NCBI GenBank assembly: GCA_963693305.1
Contig: OY855908.1
Coordinates: 32,391,805-32,455,804, forward strand
Source: Meandrina meandrites
Taxonomy: Eukaryota; Cnidaria; Anthozoa; Scleractinia; Meandrinidae
Direction: 5' to 3'
Length of the DNA stretch: 64,000 bases
Positions 1 through 15,300 of the stretch are shown here, piece after piece (position 1 is the stretch's first letter; every line of letters starts with the position of its first letter). The notes below the pieces were generated by a model. The model searched no databases, was not told the origin of the DNA, and saw nothing but the letters and a program-made list of their open reading frames with translations. The position numbers and the translations under genes are program-made.

Positions 1-185
1 AAGGTGTAAATCAAACAGTGAGTCGTTTCTGTCTTGCACATCTTCTGTAACGGTTTGTCAAAAATTGCAGTTGATTACTGTAGCCTATAAATCTAATACT
101 TTTGCATTAATTTTGTGCTGGAAACAACATTTTTACACACTGCCGGCAATTATTAAATAACAGCGAGTGAATGATCACACCATAC

Positions 186-340
186 CTCACAATGAGTTTG
201 AAAACAAAGCCTGGAGGCAGTTTGGACAGCACTTCCAGATGAATGTGTAACGCCTGGTTCACCATCTTTTCCGTTCGATTTATTTCATGAATATTATCAT
301 GATTCCAGTCCAAAACAAACTGCTCTGCACGCCATTCACC
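186..340 (-). CDS. Exon 24: last exon visible, GAIN-B-like region
   Basis: Encodes GEWRAEQFVLDWNHDNIHEI and LSKLPPGFVFKLIVR. The acceptor is CCTGTCAG|GGTG. Two donors overlap: GTGAG|GTATG (end 186, preferred) and ATT|GTGAGG (end 191). The gene continues left of the window, where the GPS cleavage site, PLAT domain and membrane segments would be expected. Confidence 0.75.
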
Positions 341-3300
341 CTGACAGGAAACAAACGGATAGTCACCTCACAAATTGCCACATTAGGTCTACCCTGCGGC
401 TAAGAACTTTTTTTATATTGATACAGCAGAATAAACAGTACCACATGAAAGTACTGCTCAGTAGCTTTCATTTAAATGGTCACACACTAGGGTTTTATTC
501 ACAGGCTTAAGCGTTAGCACCACCTTGTGTAGCATTGTAAATAGTACCACATGAAAGTACCGCTCAATAGCTTTCATTTGAATGGTCACACACTAGGGTT
601 TTATCCACAAGCTTAAGATATAGAATCACCTTGTACAGCATAATAAACAGTACCACAGGAAAGTACTGCTCAACAGCTTTCGTTTGAATGGTTTCATTCG
701 TAGATACAAAACTTTGAACCTCATTAATCGACATAGGATTTGATTCATGGAGTGTAAGGTTCGTCTTTCAGAAAAGGGGAAACAAACACCTTCCCTGGAA
801 AAATAAGCTATAGTTCAGCCATTGAATATGACAAAACCGTTACCTTATGACTTTCATTAGGTATTGAGATGCGAATACGACTGCTCAGATTTCGGACTTC
901 TATATCTTCTCCTTCGCAGTTGCTGATGCTGAGGCTGCCAACTTTGGTGTGATGCTAGAAAAAAAATGTACGTGGCTTAATTGTAAGAAATTTCAAAAAT
1001 AGGGATAGCATAGGGTAATCTGTGAGTTCAACAAAGGTGGTTTAAAAGCCACTACAGTTAAGGACGTTCGCGCGAAAATTTTCTAGTCGATAGATTTTTC
1101 TAAATTTTTTACTGAGGACGGATAATGAGTTACTTGTGTCAGAAATACAAAAAAAAGTGGGGGTCACCGACTTCGTTTCAGAGATACAGTCTGTAGAAAA
1201 CTACCCTGATTTTGAAAAATTGGCGCACGTAATTTCGCACGGCTTTCAAGGTTTGTAGTTTAAATTATCGATGATGAGAAAACGGAGGTAAACGATCTTG
1301 GTAATATTTTGAAGAAGTGCGTCTGTTGCGTAAGTAATTTTAAGTGTTGCCATCTTTTATGCAAAACTTAGCCCTGGAAGAGGCATTTGAACCCGTCGTA
1401 CGGCAAAACGAAAAGATCAAAAAGCGGAATTCGAACGTGCGTGGGGCAAAAAAAATCAACCTTTTAATCGATAGATTTTTTTCATTTTCACACAAAACGT
1501 AGATAATCGTTAACAAAAGTGATCTGTTAAGAAAAAAGTAGGGGTCACCGACCATTTAAGCGAGCAAACTGCAAGCGAAGTTATCGCAACGGCTACTCTC
1601 CCTATATGTGGTTGGAAAGTTTCCTCAGCGCGCGCGCTCGATGCATGACGTGGCGTAGCGTTGCGACAGGAATTACGTGCGCAGTAAGGATGCGCATAAA
1701 CAATTAGCGCGAACGTCCTTAAGCAGCTAATGCTTACAGAAACTTCAATTTCCCGGATGATGTTTAAACAGCTTTTGGCGAACAAACATCCCCTGTTGCG
1801 TGATTAGAAGTCCCGCTGACGATTTGCCAGAGCGGAAGTTTGGGTGTGGTCACAGACAAAACCAAAATGAAACCAAGGGTAGAGCAAGAACCGCACTTGG
1901 CCAATGGGCAGCGCGATTAATTAAAGAACCACATACATTGTTTGGTGAATTATTCCAAAACTCCAGCCACTGTAACAATACAACATTGGAAAGGGTTGAG
2001 CCTGGAGGCTCTTGTCATAAGGGCCTGCGCCTCCCACAAAAATATTACAAGAGAATTCACAAGGGCTTTCAGATTCTTACCATTTCACTGAAGAATGGAT
2101 TTTCCTTGTAAACGGTCATCATGGCTCCGTAACAACTCCCTTCTTTACCAACAGATGGAGTGTTCAGTTGGGTCTCAAGATTCATGGGCAAGTGAAAGTT
2201 GATATCACCAAGAGAGAAAAGCGAATTGCTAATAGATGTCAACTGAGTTGCATTCACCCGGATGTAAGGTGTGGTTATAACAAGGGGCTGTTCTCCAAGA
2301 ACTCTCACTGACAACTTGGCCTGAAAAAAAAAGTCATAAACATACCCAAAATCCTTTTATAAATAATGAGAAATGCTATTTCTCTTTCAGTACTAAATAC
2401 TGCAAATTCTCAAATCCCCCCCCCCCCTACCCCAACCTTCTTTCTCACACCGGAGGGGGTGGGGCTCTCGAATGGAAAAAAGGAGGTTGCTTGGGGGGGG
2501 GGGGGGGGGGGGGGCAAACCTTTTTTTTTACCCCTAAAAGATACCATTTTTCATGCCTACATGAACTGCCTCAACCCTTAACACAGCATGACTGGACCAC
2601 ATTTTTATTCCTTCACGTGTTTGAGACCTTGACGGCTTAAAATATCGAGGTTCTGCCCAGAACATCCAAAATTCATAATTTACACTCGTAAGAGAGACAT
2701 TAAGAATCTTCGTCACTGTTATATGGCAGTTCCCGATTTAACTGCAGAAGACAAATGCACACCTTGATGAGTTTTTCAGCAGCTTCAGTTGCCCTTAGCA
2801 GAACATTATCCTCCGATTTTTGCCTGACAAATGGCATCCTTGCATCCCTAGAAGAGTAAGAAAAAAAAATCAGCTGATTGATCAATGACCTACATAATTC
2901 AAGCTTACAGGCCACAAGAATAAGTGCAGCGGTAATTGCCTCAATGAAACCAAGAAAATCTTGATTTCCAGTACAATCTCTCATCTAGTACAACAAGAAA
3001 TATGCAAAGACCAGTTAGGGGAATTTGTATGCTGATACTGGGGAGTATACCTTTGAATGAGTATGGAAGCAGCTTCAATAAGATTGGATGTCACTCTTGT
3101 CATCGTTTGAATAAACTCCTGGCTGAGCAAAAATCTGTCGTCAATCCGCTTGGAACGCATTCTTCTCTGTGTGGCCTGCATGACTTCACCAAGCTGCTGC
3201 AGTATGCCAGATGCTGTTTGCACACTCCTCTCATCAAGCTTCAAATGAAAAATTGTAAATATGCCGCACATGAGAGCTTTTAAATTTAATTGAATGGCAC

Positions 3301-6300
3301 AGTGAAAGCAAAACCCCACCATAAGGGGATAGATAACAAGCAGTCAAACATCAAACCTAAATTAATTTTATAACATTCAGTAAGGGAACATGTCCTATCA
3401 GCCTACAGGAATGCTGAATTATGGTTTCAGTCACACACAAACAAAAAGAAAGCGGGCATCCTTATTAAAAAGAAACTCATTTCTGATTCCAGCCTGACAC
3501 AATCACAACAGTATGTAGTAAGTTGTACCCATCAGTGCGGGCCAGCCTGACACCTCCCATACAGGGCACACCAAAGAAAGTTATGATCCCTGAGGAAAAG
3601 TCAACAGTAACTATATCATCTACAAATTGCTTACATACTGCTTACAGGTAGCAAAGCTATTCTAGGCAAGCTACTTTCACTCAGTTATTTTAAGCTTAGA
3701 AAGAATACCACAGAAAAGAACATAAGATAACTATTTCAGACGGAATCCGCCAGGACTTCGAGTAGTTGTTGGACAAAATTATGTACCAAAATTATTTACA
3801 CGTTATTGCAAGCTTTTGTGTTACTGCTTCAAATATCTTATCAAAAGAAATCTTTTCTAACAACACCAAACATCGAAAACCAATCTCGAAGTTCCGCTGA
3901 ATTCTACTAAATCGCTTAAAAGACGCGAGCTTTTGCCTATAGCTTGTGAACATTAAATTTCATTTTCTAAGGCTCTGATAAGAAATTGTTGTACCAAAAT
4001 TATTTACACCTTATTGCAAACTTTTGTGTTAGTGCTTCAAATATCTTATCAAAAGAAATCTTTTCTAACAACAGCAAACACCGAAAACAAATTTTGAAAT
4101 TTCACTGAATTCCACTGAATCGCTTAAAGACGATTTTACTAAATGGCTGCACATGAGAATTTCCCTATAGCTTGTGAACTTTGAAATTCATTTTCTAAGA
4201 CTCTGATAAGAATTTGTTGGTGGTGTTATCAGTGATAATTACTTACCTCTTTACCTTTTATTTAGGGTAGAAAATAACGCAATAGCATTTAAATTATTCT
4301 GGTACTCGATTTTTGTCCAACTTAAATAAATATTACTCGACTTCCTGGTGGATTCCGTCTTAAACACATAAGTAGGCATTAAACATGTATAGTCAGTACC
4401 TCTTCTGGCCTTGTGGTCAGTGTTTGCAGAGCTAGCGATGTTTGAAAGGCTGAATTCTGAAAATAAAATTGAAACAAAATTAACAATGAATTCCATAGAG
4501 AGATGTGCAAAACAATTTTCTTACCCTCCCATATGCAGACACTTGCACCTAAGGGTGCCTGCTTATGGCAGATTTGCCTAAGAATAGAATATTCTTGTTA
4601 CCTTGTCGTTAACAGTGAGATTCCTAATAACCAACAGTAGCTTCTCTCTTATCAGTGTTCTCAGGTGAAATTTGGAGCTCACGTTTTTGACAGAACCAAG
4701 CCTGAAATATAGCACAACAATTGATGTGAATTGCTTTCCAGATGGTGTTATTTACTCCTTAGAAGTTCTTGAGTGAGTGGCATGACGTTATCGTTGAATA
4801 CAACACTAACAGTTTTATGATAAAACATTTTTGAAGCAGAAATACTTTTAATTAGTGAAGTTCAAAAGAGAAATTAAAACACTAATTAATGTTAATTAAT
4901 ATAACAGCAGATTGAATAGGCCATTTCCGAGCTACCTTTTGCCTCTGTGTCAAAACGAGTCTATGTGCAAACCATTCAAAATGAAAATGATTTCTACCTG
5001 CACATTCATTTTCGACAAATGAAATTCATTTTCATTTGAATAGTTTCGCACAAGGACTCGTTTTGAAAACGAGGCAAAGGGCAACTCGGAAGTGGCCTAT
5101 TACCTGTTTAGAGTAGTTGCCAATGCTGTTATAAACTGCCTGATTCCTTGATCATTCCCTGCCTCTTGTAACACTGTCAGATACTTTCCAACTGTTTCAT
5201 TGAACCTAATAAAAGACAGACCATTGTATCATCAGTGCTCGAGAAAAACCTGAATTCCAGCTTGCCCTTTGGACAAGCAGCTCTCAAAATTTTTCGCCTA
5301 GCTTACGGTATATTTATAATAGGGCAGTTGCATTCTTGTCTTGGGGTTCTTTCTTTACGCTGTAGTCCGTGGATGATTTCCCTGGTCCCATGCATATCAG
5401 CCAAGTGAGAATGAAATAAAGTTACCTGCCTGGCAAGAATATCTACTTGTTCCCCCAGGATGATAGGGCGGCACTTTATAAATTCAAGCCTTGGGGTATC
5501 ATTTGTAGGAACCTTCTTTGGACTGTAACTAATTGAGAGCAAATTACTCTAACCCTTAATGGCCAATTCCCTCTATGAGATGGGCCTGCAGGGAATCATG
5601 GGACTTGTATTCAACAAAACATATCTAAGACTTGGCAACGCTGAATACAACTACCACGATTCCTTGCAGGCTGTCTCATAGAGGGAATTGGGCATTAAAA
5701 ATCAATTAAATATTGGTGTCCAGTTTGTTACTAGAATGCTGCCCCCATCCATGAATGCCATCAATGTGGTGACCTTTCATCTATTTAGGCCTGTCATGAC
5801 AAGGCATAACCTTGTCATGGTGGTAGTGCTTCAGCGAAGGGTGGGTGGATGGGTGTTTGTTTGTTTGTTTGGCATTTCACTTGACGTAAACTTACAACAC
5901 TTCTTCCATAGTGACTCCTTCTGCAGCAGTCTGGGGTGACACCTTTACTTTTAATGGCTGCAATCTTTGCTTACTTCCTTCTCCACTGGCGACTGTCACA
6001 TAAATTCGAACTACAACACAAAGATCGCATTGTTTTATTACAGTGCTGCTAACTGACTACATCGCTGATTGGATGTTGGGTGCCTGAAACATCCAACAGC
6101 TTTCACAGCTGGTACTCCTGAATAGGGAATTGCCCCCTTGGCTGGTAAATCAATGCAACCCAGCTGATATCTGACCACAGGCCTCAGCACAGACTCCAAA
6201 ACCGAAGAGAAACTGAAAAGTGCTCGGTTCAGACATGCTTGAATCTCAAGAGCACACAGAATCCAGGCACATGCATTGGTTCCCATTCTGTGGATCATGC

Positions 6301-9300
6301 CTGCTATCCACAGGTTGTAAACTTCATTAAATTGCAGTTAAACAGCAATCAGCAATCACATTCATGTTATTGCTTAAAATTTACACTTGACCTTAAAAGA
6401 CACAGTTTACCGTTTTAGACGGCACTCAGATCTGGAGCCTGAGCAAGTAATTACAAACCTGTGTGTTTAGAGGAAGCTAATCCAGGTGGCAGTGCAAATG
6501 GTACCGCTGATTTGTACCCAGAGTAGATCAAAATGTTTTCCTTCTCAATATCATCATCAATGCTGTAGCTTATATGGTAGCTTAGAGGCCCTCGGCCCTA
6601 CAGAGAGATATAAAATCAAACCACTACTTCATATACATGTAGCTTGAGTAATCTAACATAAAACATAATGTAAATTATAAACTCGGAGACTCAAAGGACA
6701 GTGCAGAATGCGAAGTGGCAGATTAAGTAAAGGTATGGTGTCTCGTATTTTCTTTGTTGACTGTTATTTCACTTTTAATAAGATACCATAAAAGCCAGAC
6801 ATGATAGTCAACACTTATCTTTACTACCATAACACAATTTTTGTTCATTTGCAACACGATACTTTTTTCAGTGCAACAAGAATTAAAGATACTCCCCGTA
6901 TGGTCACTGTGTAAAAATATTAACAGACAACAAATTACAAAACTTGGAAAAAAAGTTGGAAAAAGTAACATTTTGGTACAAACTATACCACTATCAGACT
7001 AGGAGTATGCTTACAAGGTACCGGTAGGTCTTAAAAAAATTGAGAAAAACTCAGTGCGAGAGAAAAATTAAAATGCCTTTCAACAAAACATCTGACAAAA
7101 ATAAAACAAGTTACCAATAATTAAACTTCTACAATAGTTAACTCCAGTTTTCTGTTGGAACGTTTGCACTTGCTTTTGTTACTGCATACTGAAACAAACC
7201 CGTTTACAAGAAAACAAAAACACTATTTAGCCTGGCCAAAGTTGCCAGTGAGATGTATTGGAACCAAATCATGAAAATAATGAGTCTTGACATACTTACA
7301 ATATCTTAATAGGAAGCCCTATCTGTTTCTATGCAGGTCCTCTATCCAGGCCAAATTGGAATTTGGAAATGATTATTGGTTTTGCAGAAAGCAGGAAAAC
7401 TTGAGACTTGGAGAAAACTCTCTGAGAGTAAAGTGTCTTGCCCAAGAACACAACACAGTGACCACAGCCAGAGCTTGAACCCAGACCATTCAATCCAGAG
7501 TTGAGCACTAAACATCACGGCACTGTGCCCCCGACAAAAGGAGGAGACACAATGAACACTCCTTACCAGTTCCTTGGTACCTTAATATCTTTTTTATCGG
7601 GGTTTCACTGTTTAATCACGTATGTCACAAACTAATGACAAGACTTAATGTTATTTTGTCTAGTTTCCTTACCACAGCAGTCCACTTTGAGCACGTCAGC
7701 TGAAACATGGTCTCCAAAGCAACTCCTACAGTAGGCGTTACTGTACAAACTCCACACTCTGGAATGTCACTTGTGTTGAAGTAGACGGTTGCTTTTCCTT
7801 TTTGGCCAGTATTGGCATCAAATACCCTGAACGACACCATGTATGTATGTCCTCCTTTAAGGAACTTGCCAAGTAAAACCAAGTTTTGGCTTTTGATGCC
7901 CGTAGTTGTTTGCCTTTCTGGAAGTCGCATTTCCCTGCGTTTCAGTGTAATGATACTGGACGAATGGACAGCAGACGGCGGAACATACGTTGGGCTAGTT
8001 AGATCAGGTGGTTCACCCTTAACATCGTTGTCAGTCACTGGGGCCAGGGTAGTGAAATTCTGTTGTGAAGTAGTTGTTGACACCTTGCTTCTGTTTCTAG
8101 CCCCACCTCCAAAGTCAGGATCATCTTCATTACCATCATCACCTTTGTCTTTGTCATCGTCGTCGGTCACTGGGGCCACAGTAGTGAAATTCTGTTGTGA
8201 AGTAGTTGTTGACACCTTGCTTCTATTTCTATGCCCAGCTCCATAGTCAGGAACAACTTCTGAACCAGAGCCACTTCCACGTTTAGTTCCACTTCCTGAT
8301 CCTTGGGCAGCACCTGAACCTGAACCACGACCACTACCTCTGCTACTTCCTGCACCATGGCCAAAACCCCCATTAGCTCCTGAACCACTGCCGCCACCAC
8401 TTCCTGGAAATCGTGAATGCCTCACAGGTGGACGCGAAGTAGGCCTTAAGATCTCATTAGGATCTCTACAGATCCTTCCATTTGCAAATTTAACATAATT
8501 CCCTTGTGCAGTGGTTGGCCTGACAGTTTGAGCGATTACTGGGTGATTTGTTGGTGTTTGGAATTTTGTACCAGCAGCCAATTTGCTTGCAGTTGTTTGA
8601 GATTGTGTAGCTGGTAGTCTTGGAGATGGTTTGTGAGTACCTCTCACACTGGAAGTAGGCATTACGTTGTTCTGATCATCATCTATTATACCAGCTTGGC
8701 ACTCTTCTTCCTCCCACTTTTCCTCCTTAACATCACCAATGTGAAAGAGTTGCCACTCGAACGTGATATTGGCATGACCCAAGGGACACGAGGAGCACAA
8801 GCCTATGATAACTAGGGGAACACTTGGATTTATCAGTCCCTTGTAACACTGGGGACAATTAGCAGACAGCCTGAAAAAAAATATCCATGACCAATTATTT
8901 TCAACCTTAAATATTCTGGCTTGTTGCTCTTCTAAGGAACTGTTCAGACACCTTGTAAATTGTTATCTGAGTCCTTATAATTACGATTAGATTATACTAC
9001 ATGTAATTCAGGTGATTCTGTTACAAAACATGTCAGCAAAAACCTGGTTCCTTAAAGGTTAGCCTGGTGCCAGACGCAATATGAAGCAAGGAGGTCAAGC
9101 AGTGAATTGAACTGCAGAAATCAGCTCAATGAACTCCGCATGTATTGCAATGCACAGCAATAGCACAGTGAGACCCCTGTGGACTGCCCCACAGGACACA
9201 TGCTGTTGTAGGGGATGCTGGCTGCATTGGCTTGAGTTTAACTTTGCCTAAACAATATTTAGCTAAACGTGACACAAACAGAACTCACTGTAACCTGTCC

Positions 9301-12300
9301 ATAACATTGTAGTTAAATAAACTCAATGTCAGTGGTCAATTTGTGTTTCTACATACCAACTTGAGTGCACCAAAGAATGACGACAATGGTGATGATGATA
9401 ATCAAAGGGCCCTATGTGGCCACAAATGTTTTTTCTAGGTTTGTGCTATTAGCTTTAATTTACTACGAAAATCACCAAACTGTAGAACAGGGCCGAATTT
9501 TCGCCTTGCTACCTCACTCACTTTCGTTGAAAAATTCCAGAAATTCCTGTGGCTCGCGTGCTGCATCTCTCTGCCACCACTGTTGTTTACAGTCGCTTGT
9601 TTTAAACGTGCTTGAAAGATGATCTTGGTTAAATATATTTTTTTAGCACCAAAATGTAAATTCAGGACAAGAATTTTGACACTGACACTTAACAACAATT
9701 ACCTTTCTCATAATTCTCTTCTACCGGCAGTTTATTCCACACTTTATTCAACAACGATCCTAATGTAATTAGCGAGTTGTGAATTATATGTGACGAGGCG
9801 ACAGTTGGAATTCACCGACGAAAGTAGGTGGGGCAGTAGAAGAAAGTGGGTGGGGCAGCGACATGAAAATCCAGGCCTATTCCACAGTTCGGTGATTTTC
9901 ATAGTATAATCTTCATAGAATCTTAAATAAGTGTTAGTGTTATTGCAATTGTTTGTCCTTGTTTGAGGTGGTGGATAGGTTTGCGGGTTGACGGATTTTG
10001 GTGATAAAAATGATTGCCGTGGGACAACGGCATAGGATACAGAAACAAGGGCATAGTTTCTATCCCTTCTTAGTATTTTTTAAATTATTTCAAAAAGAGG
10101 TTTCGTTCAATTTAATTTTAAGATTATCTTGTTTGTGACAGACTAACAATGTGTGATTTGATCATCTTTAAGTAACTGGTGTAGCTTGAATTTTGGGTCA
10201 AAATGTTTTTTTTTTAAATATGTATTGCCATAATTCTTTAACAAAGAAAAATGCAAATCAAACTAACTAGTTTGAAATCATTTTGAACTGAAATTCGTTG
10301 TTAAACTAAATAATTATTCCCAATATGGAGCAACACTTGCATAAAACTAAGTCTAACTTAAGACCTTATGTTTTAAATGGCACCATATGAAGTGGACCTT
10401 ACGTAATCTAGTTAAAAAAAAAACCTTGTAACTCACAGATGTGGTTCTCTGTAGGTGTCCACAAACAGAATCTGCTGTGCTGTAAATTTACGGTCCTCCT
10501 TTGACACTGTAACTGTAAACTGAAATGTGCCATCTGCCGACATTAAGAGCCAGTCCAACTGAAATGCTAGAGCACTGAGGTTTCTGTTTATTCCAGGAGT
10601 TCTTGATTCATTGAAGCATGAGATATTCACATTTCCTAATGGACTACAACTCCAGTAGAACCTTTGTGGAAATTAAGATGGCAATGGTAATGTGATGATG
10701 AAGTCATATTTGGTAATTATTGATAAAAACCTTATGCTGACATGGCCGAGCCTCTATAACATTATTCCTTTTTTGCACAAATGAAACAGCTCAGCTGGGT
10801 TACTAACCAACCTCAGTCAACTACAATCTTTGACGAAACACGTTGGTACATCAAACCCCATCCCCCCTTCCAATGTTGGATTGCGTAATGTGGCCGAACT
10901 CCTTGTGCATTCCGTTTCAGTTTGTAAGCAAAAGTAGGCAGCAATTGTACGTATTAATTTTTGCATGCTACGCAACATTAAAAAGGGGGAGAGGGGGAGT
11001 TACTAAATATTTTGATGTGTCAAGTGAGGAAAAAAAACAGTAAATGACCAAGATTTTGACACTGATTGTAGCTGACAATTAGATTGTGTCCCCGAGATGT
11101 CCGTGAGCAAATAGTCAACAAGGCACAGGCAAGTTGACTTTCTAACTATTGGACCATATAAACGTTCTACTGCAGCTGATCCTTTTCCATAATATAGGTA
11201 AAGGTAAGGTAAAGTCTGCTTACGAGCCAAGGGGCCCATCAGGCCGGAGCTTATCCTGGTTTCCGTAGCATGAAGCGACTAGGAGTATTTCTACTCCTCC
11301 CTGGATGGGATGCTAGTCCATCGCAGGGTTACCCCCAGCAGTAAATTCGCTGGTACCCACTTATACACCTGGGTGGAGAGAGGCACTATGAGAGTAAAGT
11401 GTCTTGCCCAAGAACACAACGCAGCACCCTGGCCAGGGCTTGAACCCGGACCGCCCGATCCGGAGTCCAGTGCACTAACCATTAGGCCACCGTGCCTCCC
11501 ATACTCTTAGCACTCCATCCATACTCTTACCACATAGAGCTGATTATCCGAGTATCAGCCTTGTGATTAGCTTATATTAAGATATAACTTTACTATGAAA
11601 CTCAGAAAACCGTGAACACCAGAAATATTAATGGAAAGTTATTGTGTTGCAAGGAAAAGCCAATCAGGCGTGAGAAAACTAAACCGCAAACAGCAACGGT
11701 TATTAGTTTGTGGTTTTGAGGTTTGCTTGAGTGTTCCAGAATTTCATTGTGATTGGTCACTACACAATCAACATTCCTGAAATATTTCAGATGTTCACAG
11801 TATTCTGAATTTGACAGTAATGTATGTGGTCTTGCAGGAAAATATGAAATAAGCATTTGTTTTTGCTACCCAATCATATGCTGCTTGTCTGGGAAATCAG
11901 GGTCGTGAGAAGAAGATGCATCCAATGTGAGTTTCTTGATTTGATGGCTTACAACCTTCGTTGTGCCTCCGTCAATAACTGCCACCAATGGACCCGGAAC
12001 AACATCTAGAATAATTGTGTATTCTCCCGATAAGCCTGTACCTTTCACCTTAACCTGCAGAGAAGTTGCAAGTCAATTACATAAGTTCAATTTGATTAAA
12101 ACAGTCATGTTAATGCATTTGAAGTTAGACTGTTTGATACACAACAACAACAAGAAAAAGGATTTGGGTGTAACTGGAGGTGCAGAGCATAGAGGTCTAT
12201 GCAGGGCTTGAAAGACTTGCTTGCATTTCCAAACTTGCAAGCATATCTCAAATTCTTACTGAATGTATAATTTATGAGGCGGTGTATGACATTTGCAGAC

Positions 12301-15300
12301 CGCAGACCGCAGACTGCAGACTGCTTGCGGTTAGTTTTCACTGCCGTTTGCTTGCAGTTAGCCTTCACTGCAGTCTGCTTGCAGTTAGCTGTTCTTTGGC
12401 TGTTTGGGGCATCACTATTTTGCCCTGCAAATGGCTAAAAAGCAATCATAGTCTGCAGTCTGCAAATGTCAGACACCGTTTATGAGGCAATTAACTGTTT
12501 TCACTGTTCATAATAATCACATAATAACCTCAAATTCTTGCAATGAACCTTAAAGAAATGCATGCGGTAGTATTTTTGAGGCAATTATTGCAGTTTTCAC
12601 TGTTTATAATAATCACATAGTAACTTCAAATTCTTCCAATGAATGGTAAAGAAATGTATGGGGTAGCTATAGTATTTTGAGGAAATTATTACAGTCTTCA
12701 CTGTTTATAATAATCACGGAGTAACCTTAAATTCTTGCAATGAATGTTAAAGAAATGTACACGGGAGTCAGCAAGGAGAATCAATATTCTGATCGGGGCC
12801 AAGATACATACCTCAAGCTGGAAGGTATATTTTCCATAATCCAACGTGTAGGGAGGGATGATAAGAAACTGTTCTGTGAGGCTGACTCCGGCTGGTTTAA
12901 CATGTACAGGCTTACTCAGAATCTAAAATGTTAATGAAAAAAAGGTTAAGAAGCAACCCTGCCTTTTTTTTAAAAAACGTTTGTTGCTTGCAACTTGTCT
13001 ACACCTTCCTTGAGCAGTGGTAACCATCCTTATTTAATCGATTCTTTAGTGTTTTTCTACCTTAAAAAACTCTTTTCAGGTTTCCTTTTACTTGAAGTAA
13101 TTTGTAAATTGCAAAATTGACTCGAAATATTGTGATTAGCCCCTTTCAAAAGACATAAATTTATTCATCAGCCCCAACATTGCATTTGCAATCTACATCT
13201 CAAAATTAAGCACCTGGACAAAACTATATACTAGGATAATCTAGAGTATAGCCCTGGCTGTGGCAGCCAAAAATGAATCTGTAGAGCCTTGTTAGCATTG
13301 ACACCTACAGATCATCCAAATCTTGCCGTAAAAACCGGTGACAGCTGTAACAAATGCTGTTTGAGCAGAACCATACACTGAAAGTCATCCCGAAAATCTG
13401 GAATATCATCCCAGATTTTTGGGAGACATTCCCAAAAAATCTCCAACTTCCCGAAATTTTAACTCAATTACTTTGTGTCTCCCAAAAAATTTCCCAAGTC
13501 TCTTGATTCCCTGCGAAATCTTCAGATTCCCAGAAGAATTTTGTTTTTCTCCCCAAACAGCCCTTCTTAGAGTTGACACCCCTTGTAGAGAAACAAAATA
13601 AGTCCTCCAACTGAATGCAAAAAAAAAAACCAGCATATCCAACAAATGACTCTTGGAATACAACTACCAACACTGGAAAATGGTGGGTCAGGCAATGGTG
13701 TCCCTTAAAGTGTCCGGATCCAGCAAGGGTTTGACAACGGAACATCCTTCTAATAAAACCCAAGTTTAACAAACAAACCATTTGGCTGTCACCCCTCTCA
13801 TCTGCATTAACAATTAACAGCTTACTCTACAGACATGAACATTGGGTACAAGGTAGGGTTTTAATGTGTATAGGGACACTGTACTGGTATTAATTTGAAA
13901 GAAGCTTTTAACACAACCATCTCCTAACCAAGTAATAATAATGTATCACACCTTCCACAAGTACAGAAGTTCCCTTGTTTCACTGCAGTTTAAAGTGACA
14001 TCAGCTTCTAAGCGAATCTCTTTATATCGGTTCACCTGTTATTAAAACATTGGCAATGGTCATTGTTGTACTTATTGTTTTTTTGTTTTGATTTTTTTCA
14101 ATGATGAGTACTAACTTTTTCCCTACACAAACACTGTCAGTGTTTTGTGCCAATTTGCATCCCTTGCACTATGGCAAAAAAAACAAACAAACAAACAAAG
14201 GGTCTTTATGCTGAGGGTATGGTAAGTCTGTATCAGGCTGATACCCCACGCCCCTTTCACATGCCGCCAAGGTCCGCTATAAGGGGACAGTCTCACCAAG
14301 ATATGCTATTTGGAAATCCAATGAAGTTGTTGGTCTTAATTGGGAGTCGACTAATAGTTGCCTAACCTTGCTAAAAGTTGTTTAAAACTGGTATGGCTAC
14401 GGAAGGGTAGCAATGAAGTGGTCTAAAACTTGAAAACATCGGGCCGACGTTTTCAAGTTTGACAGTGTTACTTGGAGGAAAATAATAATAAAAAAATTTC
14501 ATTCATTATGGTTTGGTCACATCTCAGAGAGTGAATTTATACCTTTTTGTCGTTTAAAGATTATTTTGTTGATCAGTGAGTGCGCCTTTATAATTCTAGC
14601 ATAGTCTACACAAAATCTTGGAACATCTCTCATGATACTGCCCCTTTAATCTGAGAGGCAGGGTTAACATGACTCTCAGAATGCAGAAAAAGTGGACTTC
14701 AACAACTTGATTTTTCAAAATTTGCCAGGGAAATATACAATCATGCAGATCCTCCCTTGACGCCCATGCTTTCAGTAAGACACTACCTCTCTGAAACCTC
14801 TATTTTCATTCGCCCGCTGTAAACACTACCTCTATTGTTATTCAGGGATAGGGGCATTGTTATAGCCTGTTATGTATTGTTTTAGGAACCAATGAAATAA
14901 CTCATTCCGAGAGGTAGTGGGCGACCCTATGCTTTTGGTGCTTGCACCCACCCAAGCACCCTACCTACGGCTCTGTGTTACTTTTTATCCCTTGGCCAGC
15001 GCAGCCTCTGGCCAGGCTCACCGCGGCTTTTTGGCCGAGCTTTGGCCGTGGTTTTCCGCGGTCTGACCACACTCCTGGTGCAAGGGTATGAAGTGCAGTG
15101 GCCCATCTGGTCATTGCTTACCTCCAGTTCCAAAGCACTACCGCCCCTTGGATGGGATACTACATGAAGTCCATCACAGGATTACCCTCCAGCAAATAAT
15201 TTGCCATTCCCTGTTTTATACAACTGGGTGGAAAGAGGCACTTAAACAGTAAAGTGTATTGCCCAAGAGCACAAGACAATAACCAGGGCTAGGGTCAAAC

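Noticed and set aside
5303..5542. An extra coding exon in the intron between exons 16 and 17
   Set aside because: Exons 16 and 17 already join in phase. This frame shows no domain match and no matching splice pair.
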